DNA of 64,000 bases, taken from positions 4,402,001 through 4,466,000 of the forward strand of contig MOWL01000067.1 of NCBI GenBank assembly GCA_002110485.1, in the 5' to 3' direction. The DNA comes from Emergomyces orientalis. Taxonomy: Eukaryota > Ascomycota > Eurotiomycetes > Onygenales > Ajellomycetaceae. Below the pieces are notes generated by a model that did no database searches, had not been told where the DNA came from, and worked only from the letters and a program-made list of their open reading frames with translations. This document shows positions 34,721 to 44,966 of the stretch, piece by piece. The translations under genes were made by a program, and so were the position numbers. Position 1 is the first letter of the stretch. Each line of letters opens with the position of its first letter.

Positions 34721-35918
34721 ATTCAATAGCCCCGTCCGGAACCATCTTCGCACTATCACCACCATCATCGTTTTCGAGAGAAATTTACACGTCACTGAGA
34801 AGTGTTTAACAGCACGTGCATTCCCCCTTTGACAATACGGCCCATATGGATTCAAGCCCGCTCCCACATCACTATCACATCGCAATCACCATCACCATTC
34901 CACATGCAGAAATCCCCCCAAAAACCCCTCCCCCCCAATACCCCCCCGCTTTTTTTGGTCGATGAGACTGCTTTCCCCCACTTGCTGTTCGATGATGGTG
35001 TATGCGTGTGTGTCACGAAGAAACGGCGCAGATGAATTTATTTTTTAATATTAAGAAAAAAAAGCCAAAAATTATATATCATTTTGAACGTCGATGACTT
35101 ATAGAATTTGCGAAGTCCGGCGATGAAATGGTCAAGTCAAGGCTTCCTCTGACTTCAACTGAAGCAAGGATACTGAAGGGGACAAGGCAAGCGAAAAAAG
35201 AAAAAAAAAGAGAAGAGAACACGGAAAACACGAGATAATTTTTGCGGTACATAGAAGCATCAACTCAATCATAGTTCCCGCCCAAATCCCCCTGACCAAG
35301 TTTCTCCCCAGCTTTTTCCCGCCCACATTCATGACCTTTTCGTTTAGTTACTACTCTTTTTTTTTTCTTCTTCCTTTTCTTTTTTGTTGCGCAACCAAGA
35401 GCGTTTTTGCTCTTAATGTTTTTGAATACAATACGCCTTATTATTATCTAGTAGAGAAAAGAATTAGCCATTACTGAAGTTCTTTGTGCTTTTATTATTT
35501 CTGCCATCTATATTTCATTTGGCTGTGAGCTGCAACTGTAGAAACAAAAAACAAAGCAACCTGAAGAAGAGAACATACACGAGCTCACACGATTTCAATT
35601 TCCCTGCCCCACCTCTAGAATCGTTCGTTATATTGCTCCAAGAAAACCCTGTAATTCAAGGAGCCGTTTGTCCAGAGCTGCAACGCATTCTCCCAGCGCA
35701 TCTCACTGCTTGGCAAACCATTTCTCGGGAGCTTCAAAAGAAACATTTTTAGCCCGAAAAGCTTAGCTCTCCACCCAACCACCGCCATCACGATCATCAG
35801 GAACCTCAACCACCACCACAGACGCCAACACAAACCCCCCCCCCCCCCCCCACCTCCGCCCAATCAAAGAGGGAAGAAAAAACCGAATCCGGCGAATAAG
35901 GAACAATAAGCAGACAAG
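34721..35918. other. Intergenic region YRB1 to TAF14
   Basis: 3' flank of YRB1 and promoter of TAF14. A poly(C) run lies at 35835-35851, about 70 bp before the TAF14 start. No gene is seen. Confidence 0.5.
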
Positions 35919-37614
35919 ATGCCTGACGTGAGTTCTTTCTTATTCCCGATCTCTTTTCATGTCCCCCGTCCCATCTCGTTTGTGCGCGCAGTGGCCAGCA
36001 GGTGGAAGTGCGGGATGGCTCGAAATGCAATGTGACGGCGGCGCGCTCTCTTTTTTTCTTCTTTTCTAGTCCAACCATCCCGTCGGTTCAAATTCACACC
36101 TCATTTGACCCTCTAGCTAATCTAATATTTTTCTTTGGTGGGATGATATTATAGGTGAAACGCACCGTCAAGCTCGTCACAGAGCAGAATCTTAAGTTCG
36201 TGCCTGTCCCAGTTCCCGTTATTATTCCCCCCTCCCCGTTCTGCCCCTCCACTCCTCTCAAAATACTTCTCTCCCCGCACCGGCATTTTTGGTTTGCTTA
36301 GTCTAGAAACTATACCCCACCTCTGTTCATTGGTGTGTATATATTGGCTTTGCGATTAAACTGGTGTACGGGCGTGGGATGGGAACATAGAGGCACCCGC
36401 CCAATCTCGCTGTCAGATCGGATTTTGAACCCCACCTCGTTTCTAGCCGTATATCCCAGGTATAATGTATACACGCGGAATTAGGGGGCGCACACAGCAC
36501 ATATATCTTTGTGATAGTTATTGTGAATGCTTACTCAGGCCCTTGCATCTACAGGGAAGGGGAGACAGCGTCGGAGGTGGAATTGCCGTTGCGGAAATGG
36601 TCGATTGAGGTTTACCTGCTGAACGAGCATGGCGAGGAGATTCCCGCCTCGATGTTTGACAAGGTCACCTATACGCTGCATCCGAGTTTTGGGAATAGGG
36701 CTATACAGAGTATGTGTGATGCTGCTGAATTAATTAACCCCCATTTACACATGCGTGTGTGTTTCTGTGTGTGTTGTTTACGACTTAATTTTGCTGACAA
36801 GAATCCAATTACGATGGATAAATATAGCTTTCAAATCTCCCCCCTTCAGAATCGAAGAGGAAGGTTGGGGTGAATTTGATATGCAGATTGGTTTCACTGT
36901 TCTAGACAAAGAGCATGTTGTCAACCATGACCTACACTTCCAGCAAAATAAATATGAGTCGAAACATGTTCTTGTGAGTGCACACTCAAACCCCCCCCAA
37001 CCCTCCTTCTTTGATTGCTTCGTTTTATTTGTTTATTTAGTGAATGCAGGTTGACTGACGTTATCATCTACCTATGATGTGGGTGGGAATAGACTTTCAA
37101 AAATCCGAAACCAGCACTCCTAAACATTCTTCGAGAATATGGCCCAGTACCTGGCGATGAGAATGGTGTCAAATCGAAACGTGGAGGCGCGCAGGATGAG
37201 GGTTCGAAGAAGAAGAAGCGGATAGATAAGAATGTATGTTTATTTTTTGTATCCAGGTTCCTCTTCCCCTTGAACGGAGTTTTCTGGAAGATAATGCGGC
37301 CCTTTTCTAAACAATCTCCCGATAATTCATCAGGTCGACATGGATAAATTGGCAGACGGCCTGCAGAAGCTTGGAGAGGATGACCTCCTCCAGGTCGTGC
37401 AGATGGTCCACGACAACAAATCTGCCGACTCCTACACGAAAAACGATATTGAGCGTACGTTCTAACCCTACTCTGCTCTCTCGCGAACCCACCCACACAC
37501 ACATACTAACGCGTCATGTATACAGAGGGCGAATTCCACGTCGATCTCTACACCCTTCCCGACTCCCTTATCAAGATGCTGTGGGATTTCACACAAGAAA
37601 AGGGAGTGGTATGA
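35919..37614 (+). CDS. TAF14: YEATS-domain protein Taf14
   Basis: Seven exons (35919..35927, 36155..36195, 36555..36709, 36828..36973, 37093..37233, 37334..37454 and 37526..37614) join in phase to 233 residues. It begins MPDVKRTVKLVTEQNLKEGE. The YEATS fold follows: KWSIEVYLLNEHGEEIPA, FDKVTYTLHPSFGNRAIQTF, SPPFRIEEEGWGEFDMQIGF and HDLHFQQNKYESKHVL. A Lys-rich linker precedes a C-terminal domain (about 165-233) with MDKLADGLQKLGEDDLLQVV and EFHVDLYTLPDSLIKMLWDF, the Taf14 extra-terminal region that binds partners. YEATS domains read acyl-lysine on histone H3, and Taf14 is shared by TFIID, TFIIF, INO80, SWI/SNF and NuA3. The start exon holds just three codons. Confidence 0.96.
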
Positions 37615-38472
37615 GCACGGGCTGAAAAGGGACATCCCATGGTCCTGACTAATGTTATTTCTTTTCTTCCCTTCTCTTTTCTTTTCTCAACGGATAATGG
37701 ATGAAATTGAATCATGCATGGATTATATGGCTTCAAATAGATTCAATAGTTCATCCATCCCATTCCCTCTCTATGATGTAAATTATGCGACAGTCTTGTT
37801 CTTCCCCTCTTTTTATCCTTTTTATATTTTTTTCTGATGCCAGGTTCTTGTGTCCCTTTACCTTCTAGGCATCTGTTCTGTTCTGTTGGTTGTTTTGCTC
37901 CCTTTTTTTTGCCTGGAATCTTGATTTCCTTTCCCGTTTGGTGTGTTTTTTTTTTTCATTTTTTTAAGTAATTCCATGTTTGCCAAATCTTTTCCTTTTC
38001 CTTCAAAAGGTCATTGTTCATGTCATCCGCGTTTGTGCAGCAGAGTTACAATTCAATGATTCGATTATTTTAATATTAAAGATTTTCTTTCTGTTATTGC
38101 AGTGTCTCATGCATCTCTGCAAAGGGTTTCTTCTCATTCAAATGAATCCAATGGGACCTGATTGTTCCGTGTTCATCCTATTCTGTGGGTTTCTATTATA
38201 TGAAAGTGGGGCAACTGGAGGTTTAGATTGTTTCTCTGCGAGGTTTTGAATGCCTGCCGAAGCCCCCCACCCAACAAAGTATTTAAGCTTAAATGCTAGT
38301 TTTTCTCTTCCGTGACAAACCTTAAATAAATTCTCAAAGCATACATATCTGCCTAGATAGGGTAGGTCATTTAACGGAAACGTGATATTCCTATGTAAAT
38401 ATTCAAAATGGGAAACCTTCTGAGGGAAGTTATGTCGGGGAAATAAAAAACGGAGGAGAAAATTTTTTAAAT
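37615..38472. other. 3' flank of TAF14
   Basis: T-rich DNA with no gene that I can support; it separates TAF14 from the minus-strand tRNA gene. Confidence 0.45.
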
Positions 38473-38576
38473 CGACGCGAGCAGGATTCGAACCTACGCC
38501 CCCGAAGGGAAGAGATAGATTGTAAGATTATGAAGTCAGTTCTAGTCTCTCGCGTTAACCACTCCGCCATCGCGCC
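38473..38576 (-). tRNA. tRNA-Ser(AGA) with intron
   Basis: On the minus strand the acceptor stem GGCGCGA pairs with TCGCGTC (one G:U), discriminator G. The D arm is GCG-GAGTGGTTAA-CGC. The anticodon stem AGAGA/TCTCT encloses CT-AGA-A, then a 23-nt intron at the usual position after base 37. The long variable arm (TCCC-TTCG-GGGG) is the type II mark of tRNA-Ser, and the T arm is GTAGG-TTCGAAT-CCTGC. The A and B box promoters are contained in the D and T arms. A T-rich stretch follows the 3' end as polymerase III terminator. Confidence 0.94.
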
Positions 38577-40015
38577 TATTTTTGTTAGAGCATCACGCGT
38601 TCCCAGAATCTATATATAGAGATCAGACTACCTTAGATAGCCCCCATAGTTATGCAAATCTCGCAGCCTCTCAATCGCTGTTTAGGAAAAGATATTCCAT
38701 GCTACGGCAAAACCTGCCGAAATCAAAAACTCTGCTAAATGCTCTGTTAATTATCAGTTAAGCATTCTCGTCTCACTTGCTGGAGACCTCTTCATCGTCA
38801 AGCAGGGCGGGATATTGGGGAGCTGGGAACAATGCTAGATGCTTCCACGCTACTACAGGAACTCACCAGCAAAGCGTTCATACATTTTTATGCGTTGGCA
38901 GCATGTCAGCACTCAACGCGCTCACGTTCAAATGAGTTCTGTCATATCCAGCCTTCTCCCATCCATGCTGGGTCGCCCACCTACCTGTCTCCCATGCTGG
39001 AAAAAAAAGTGGAACACGAGGCTCGGGCTTCGGAAACCGAGCTCACAAGTTATGAAGTTGGCTAGGGCTTGGATCCCGAGTCAAATGGGCAAGGGCAATT
39101 GGCCGGTTTTATCCCGCCTGGGACAGTTGCAGGAGACGAGAAAAACTCATATTTGAGCTTGGGGCGGGTCAGATCATGCAGGCGACGGGCCGTCATGTTG
39201 TCAAAAAATTTGACATCGGCGATTTTTAGCCAGCGAGCTGCTTTTCTACATAGTATGCATGGGTTGAGAAATGGGCTGGCCTTCGCTATTTGCTTTTTTC
39301 TTTCGTTTTCTCTTCTTCTTGGTGGTCGTGAAGGAACTTTGAGATGTTCTGGGTACATTCATACCCAAGCCGTTTATCCCGCCTGCTCTTCAAACGAAAT
39401 AAGATTATCCTACAGTTTTTTACTCTTTAAAATACAGCAGGCAGTTTGCACCGTGGCTATGGGTTCCCTCTAGAACTATCAGGGTTGTGGCATGTGAATG
39501 CTGAAGAGCTGACGCAGGCATTTGGTCAGAGCGTATTTATGCCCTAATTTTGACTAAACCTGCATCAAGCCCTTTCGATTTATCACTCTACTTTCAGGGA
39601 TCGCAGGAAGCTCTCGGGGTATCTCTATTCCAGTCAAATCGCAGAAGAACACACATATTACCAGGGCGTTCGAGGTCTGCCCCCAACGAAGCCTATCACA
39701 TTACCAGGTGAGTTTATCCAGACTTATCCACAATTCCAGCCTTGTTGAATATTGCTGATGAGGCTTAAGCGATTTTCTTCTATTGTTTTCGCTGTTTCCC
39801 CATGGCTTTGATATTATATACCGAGGGGGCGCTGCCATCTGGGTCATTGATGCTTTTGTTATTTATTTTCCTTATCTATGTTCAATTATCGTTCTTGTCA
39901 TCCATGAATATTTCACCTAGGCCTAGCTTGGGTTGTTTATGCATTGTGCCCTTTAGTTTCTCTCTCACATCCAATTTTTGGCCCCTAATAGCCTCTCTAA
40001 AAACCTCTGGGCGCC
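38577..40015. other. Intergenic region upstream of the 767-residue gene
   Basis: The overlapping open frames at 38.8-39.5 kb on both strands lack recognisable domains and consistent coding character. The right part should be the promoter and 5' UTR of the gene starting at 40016. Confidence 0.4.
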
Positions 40016-42319
40016 ATGGCTTCCTCTACCGAACCTGTGGTGGGAGATAACCTGGTCGAGAAAACCCCTGGTACTCAGCAATCTACCACTGAAATAGATG
40101 ATCCAAGAAAACAGATAAAGTCTCGCTCGATTAAAGGGGTTGCCTTCCGCCTTTTCTTCGATCTGTTCTGCATCTCCTGGCTGGCACCAACCATCATTCT
40201 ACTCTACTTGAATTTCTCAAGCTGGATCATAGGTTCCGGCGTTGCCTGTCGCCTCCCATCCTACAAAGATGATTGCAATCTCTGGGAACATGTTCCGCTC
40301 CAGCTCGCCAAACTGGACGACAAGGACCATGAAATTTTGGGATCCTTGCAGATAGTAGCGAAGGCGCTGGAAGTTTGGTTCACTATTGTTGCCGGCAGCC
40401 TCATCCTGGATCTGGCTATATTACTGGCTGTCAGCAAAATGGGTCTTCCGATGGGCCACTTCATGACATACCTCGAATTCTCCTCCATAACTATTCTTTG
40501 GAACCGCACTTTCTGGGCATCCTCAAGAGGGGAGAACGGCAAGGCTCCTTGGTACAAGCCGCCAAAACTTTGGATCTGGACATTCATGGTTTTCGCTGTA
40601 CTGTTGTGTGTTACCTGCAACCTGATGGGCCCAGCCACCGCTGTTCTTGCCATCCCGACCCTGAGTTGGTCAGAACTCAAACTTCCATCTGAGTTAACAT
40701 TATTGGACATACCCTCCCATGAGTCCCCGTCACGGATCGATAGTATTCCGATAAGTTCGGATTCGGGATGCAGATCTTCGGACTTGCAGGCGGGTAATTA
40801 TCGTTGTACTGATTATTTCTCTTCGTCAGTAGACGAGCTATCGGCAGCGCTGTGGGCACGTAGTGAGTGGCGGAGGGAAGGTTTCCCTACCATGTCACCG
40901 ATGATACCATTTATGAGCTTGACTTTCACCGTCAACGAAACAGCCGCAATTGATGGTGTAGAAATCGATTGGATGCCTAGCCGATCAATGCTGAGACAGA
41001 TGAACAATGAGTACATCGAGCTCTGGGTGTCAAGAGCAACTCAGAATTTCACACTCGCAGACGATTTGTTGGGTGAGTGGCCTCTGGACCGTGGACTCTA
41101 CGATCACTACACCAATTCACTCGATATTGAGATGTTGAGTCATGGTCCGATACTCGGTGTTAAGAACATATGCAGCACGGCAGCGAATATCACTGAATTC
41201 AATGTTGGGCCGGGAAAACTAGTGCGTTGCTACACTCGAACGTCTACCAGTTCCGTCAACACATTTCGATATCACTGCATTCGTATAACCTCTGGCCAAA
41301 CTGACTGGGCCAATGTCGAGCATTATTCCCACGCGAATTTCACTCTTAGGGCCAACTCCCAAATCCGGGCTGATATAAACGTGCGTTCTGCGGACAAAGC
41401 ATTCAAGATTCCCGTCAAATACGCGCATTGCGTCTGGGACCACGAGAGAAGCGACTGCGACTGGGATACCCTACTCAGCGCCAATTCTAATACGGGTGAC
41501 TGGGACGAAAGCGTGCATTTTACCGAATACTCCATCCCGGACTGGTCTCCAGCAAGGTATACGGTTATGTGTCAAACGGAATTCTACTTCACCATGGCCG
41601 ACTACATCATGCAAATATCACCTGCAAAGATAAACACGACTGTCGTCAACACAGAGACTCGTCTCAAAGCCAGAAATATAAATGTCCACGCTGACTGGGC
41701 CCTAGCCGCATGGTCAGTGGCGCGTGGGGAAACTGTCAATGTTACCCGGCAAGCGGACAACAATCTGCTAGAGTCACTCCTACCACTCGCACGGACCCCA
41801 CCACCCGAGACAGAGGACCAAGAAGATGCATTCGAGACACGCTGGTTCTATGACCAACACAAAACCATGACCCTACAAACCGTTTCCCTGATCGGTCACA
41901 CATCCACAAACAACACAAAGCTAATCGCAGACGCCTCTTCCCCGTCCTCAGACCCATACCGCCCGCTTCTTGTGCATATGAGAAAGTTCCGGGTCTGGTC
42001 GTACGGAGATGGTTCTCGCACGTTCCGCATGGGAGCTGCTGTAAGCATATTCGGCTGCCTCTGCGTCATTGCTCGCACGATTATAAGCGTGGTCTACCGC
42101 CTGCCACAGCCGTCAACGCTCGAAGTACTCACAGCGGCCTTGCGATATGAATATAAAGGTGATCTGGATGATGAGGACCGGGAATGTCATATTGCGAGGA
42201 TCCCATATGGCTATGCTCGTGACCCCGTCGATGGGAGCGAGAAAGCAGTACCCACGATCCGCGAGAGAATTAAGAGCCCGCCGATTTTGGAGTCTCGACG
42301 CAATACACGGCAGCCATAG
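40016..42319 (+). CDS. Uncharacterised multi-pass membrane protein, 767 residues
   Basis: The frame is a single exon. It has hydrophobic helices at about 43-70 (FDLFCISWLAPTIILLYL), 121-143 (VWFTIVAGSLILDLAILLAV), 185-213 (LWIWTFMVFAVLLCVTCNL) and 670-696 (MGAAVSIFGCLCVIARTII). Between helices 3 and 4 lies a domain of about 450 residues with many N-glycosylation sequons (for example NETA, NFTL, NITE, NTTV, NVTR, NNTK) and scattered cysteines. That pattern suggests an extracellular or lumenal ectodomain anchored on both sides. The tail after helix 4 is charged and cytoplasmic by inference. I recognise no Pfam-level family; similar architecture is common among ascomycete hypothetical proteins. 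The start is the first ATG, which overlaps a good purine context (GCCATGG). Confidence 0.85.
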   Translation: MASSTEPVVGDNLVEKTPGTQQSTTEIDDPRKQIKSRSIKGVAFRLFFDLFCISWLAPTIILLYLNFSSWIIGSGVACRLPSYKDDCNLWEHVPLQLAKLDDKDHEILGSLQIVAKALEVWFTIVAGSLILDLAILLAVSKMGLPMGHFMTYLEFSSITILWNRTFWASSRGENGKAPWYKPPKLWIWTFMVFAVLLCVTCNLMGPATAVLAIPTLSWSELKLPSELTLLDIPSHESPSRIDSIPISSDSGCRSSDLQAGNYRCTDYFSSSVDELSAALWARSEWRREGFPTMSPMIPFMSLTFTVNETAAIDGVEIDWMPSRSMLRQMNNEYIELWVSRATQNFTLADDLLGEWPLDRGLYDHYTNSLDIEMLSHGPILGVKNICSTAANITEFNVGPGKLVRCYTRTSTSSVNTFRYHCIRITSGQTDWANVEHYSHANFTLRANSQIRADINVRSADKAFKIPVKYAHCVWDHERSDCDWDTLLSANSNTGDWDESVHFTEYSIPDWSPARYTVMCQTEFYFTMADYIMQISPAKINTTVVNTETRLKARNINVHADWALAAWSVARGETVNVTRQADNNLLESLLPLARTPPPETEDQEDAFETRWFYDQHKTMTLQTVSLIGHTSTNNTKLIADASSPSSDPYRPLLVHMRKFRVWSYGDGSRTFRMGAAVSIFGCLCVIARTIISVVYRLPQPSTLEVLTAALRYEYKGDLDDEDRECHIARIPYGYARDPVDGSEKAVPTIRERIKSPPILESRRNTRQP

Positions 42320-43965
42320 TTCCTGAGTAATTTGGGGGAATTTACTGGGGTTTATTGGGCCTTCACACGGTCTAGATTTCTGACTGCTGACTGCTCTTAG
42401 AATCACGACCACGGGTATTTTGCTGGAAGCAAGGGTCAGGCCGAGGGATGCCAACTGCCGTCGTTATTTTTATTTGCATTCAATAGGTTAGCAAGGGTAG
42501 TTATGATATATATATCGGAACTCTTTTGGTAAAATGACTCTCTTCCTGCAGCGATGACTAGGCTGCTGTAATTAATCCATGGATGCTGGTATGGTTTTTG
42601 AATTGGAGTAATCTCCGTAAATATAATCACCGGTGCGCCTTCATTTCACAGCCCGTGCCACAAGGGATGACGAACACTAAATAGGGACTATTTTTTCATC
42701 TATTTCTTCTGTTTACTTTTCTTAATTGGATTTTCTTTTTTGGTTTGCCCGCTTGTTCTGCGTCTGCTGCCTTCCCTTCGTGGAGGTTATGACTCCCGTC
42801 ATCAGATAGGAGCAATCAATAAGTTTCATTTTTTCCCAATTTACGAATCCACGTCCCCTCTTTTTGTATGTATGCACTGTACATGTAGGACTTCAAACGT
42901 AGAATTTTTAAAGAATTTTTAAAAATCAATTTAAATACACCATGCAAATGGAAGAAAAAAATAGCTGGAGAATTTAAATTTTTATTTTTATTTTTAATTT
43001 TTTCCCCCCATGTTTTCGTTAATAGCAGAACAACTAAAAGAAAAGAGCAAAATGAAAGAAAGTATGAAAAAAACGATATTGTTTTCCATATCCACTTATC
43101 ACATACGCATATGATGCTACTCATAATGGAAAATTCTAGAAAATCGGAAAGGAAAAGGAAAACGTTGAAATGTGAGAGAAATAGATCGATCGGGTACTCT
43201 CCAACTAACAACCGAAACGCTGAGGAGACGAAAAGGGCAAACCGTTGAAACAGCATAGTCCAAACAGACGATAGTAGTAAGATATCAACTCGCGAAAAGG
43301 AAATAAGAAAAGAAAAAAGAAAAAAAAACTCAAATCCAACATGTATGCCAATCAGAATCAAGACAAGGAAAAAGAAAAATGGATAGAAAAAATCGGAAAC
43401 GTATTAATATTACATAGTGGTTGTAACTAAACGAAAAATGAAAAAAAAAAATTTTGCAAGAAGCAAGATTAGACGAAATTGGAACATAGCCGACGTCCGC
43501 TGCAGAGACAAAAGGCAGGGGAATGACATGGGGAGGCCCAAGATACTTAGTTTCCTTCGGTCAACGAAAGGGAAGCGACCAGGCACGAATGGAACGGTGA
43601 AGAGAAGCCATTCGTCTCCATCTTATATCTTTGGCTTAAAAAGGGAGCCAGAAGTTAGTGGGCGGATGAAGGACCAAAGTACGTCCCCCCAATAGCGCGC
43701 CATGTTCGTAATGTTTTTCTTCTTTTCTTTTCTTTGTAAAACCCAAAGAGACAGATAAACCAATAACAAAGCAAATATTTGCGCCAATGCACCAATGCTT
43801 TCCCAGGAGTAAATTCAGCGTTTCGTAGAGCGGGAGAGGAGGTTCATTCTATCGTGGAGTCCGGGGAATTCATTTTGCAAGAGAGGAGGAGCGTGAAAGA
43901 AAGGGTATATTGTGACAACAAATGGAAAGCCCTCCGAAAGGGTGTAAAAGTAAAGGGAGTATCGA
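42320..43965. other. Convergent intergenic region
   Basis: 3' flanks of the 767-residue gene and the phosducin-like gene. The stretch 42900-43450 is A-rich on the plus strand and produces a Phe/Leu-rich minus frame (42816-43361) that I do not accept as a gene. Confidence 0.45.
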
Positions 43966-44966
43966 CTAGAATACTCGGTGTCTGGAAGGAATATGTTAGT
44001 CAACTGTATAGAGTTGGAGTAGAAAAGACAATGTTATAAAAACAAATGAGAAAGCAAAAGGTACGTACTGCATGAGAAGATCTTCCAAACTTGCAGAGCT
44101 GCAATTTCGTCCACTGGGAAGTTGTTGGAAAATATCCACTATTGTCGCGAAGACATCACCATTTTTGTAGGCCAGTAGGGCGGGTGGAGTAACGTGTTCC
44201 ATCTCTGCAACCTCATGGTGTAGTTTAACGAATCGCGTCGTGACCTGTTTGCGGGCGACGGTAGTCAGGCAGTCCTCCACAATGTTGCTTTCAGGTGACT
44301 ATTGCCAACAGGAGATTAGATATTGTACTGTACTGCAGCTCTGGAATAATGCCAAACAAGACGCGCACTTACCTCGGGATCGTATATACAAACAACAACA
44401 ACGGTATCTGGTGTCACCTTCTCAATGGCATCCAAGTACCCGTTGGCATTAACTACCTCGACTGTTCCGTACCTCCGCCTGCTGGGGCTGGCACGTCTCT
44501 TGTTCCTTCGTTGTAACTCCAGCATACGAGCTTCTCGCCATTGACGCATAAAACGTTCATCGTCGGTTTCGTCTGGCGACGGTGACGCCTCCTTGGCCTG
44601 CCGCGTGTCCTGCTCTTCTTTCGTGGAGTTGGAGTGGGAGGTATAGTCAAGGCCAGCCACATTCATAAGGGTGCGACGGAATGACCGTTTCTTCGCCCTT
44701 TCGAACGACTGGGCATCTGCAATTACCCCTTTGGGTCCAGTATTCGCCTCGAAGACGGTGGTAGGTATATGGTAACCGCTGCCTTTTGAAATCATGGTGT
44801 GGGAGGTAGCGGCTTCGGTATCGGAGTGCACGTATGTCAAGCTCTCCTCGTCGTCTGAAAGCGATAAGTTTGAGTCGTTATCTGAGGCACGACGGTCTTC
44901 AGGGTGGCAAGAGACTTTTTCTTTCTGGTTCAGGAGGCGGTCAACTTCGTCTTGAGCGGAGGACAT
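43966..44966 (-). CDS. Phosducin-like protein (thioredoxin fold)
   Basis: Exons 44373..44966, 44069..44298 and 43966..43981 join in phase to 279 residues starting MSSAQDEVDRLLNQKEKVS. An ATG five codons upstream (44981) is an alternative start. Residues 1-90 are acidic and Ser-rich. A basic helical part with RFMRQWREARMLELQRRN leads into a thioredoxin-like domain: YGTVEVVNANGYLDAIEK, DTVVVVCIYDPESPESN, VTTRFVKLHHEVAEME and the cis-Pro motif VTPPALLAYKNGD. The last exon is only 16 nt and adds QHRVF and the stop. Phosducin-like proteins help assemble G-beta-gamma dimers, and the N terminus differs from the Plp2 class that begins with a WNDILR-type motif. PhnA-like (Plp1) function is therefore likely, but the subclass needs a tree. 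The G-beta gene lies about 10 kb away. Confidence 0.9.

Noticed and set aside
42816..43361. 181-codon hydrophobic minus frame
   Set aside because: It lies in A-rich spacer sequence and its Phe/Leu content follows base composition; no domain and no neighbouring exons.
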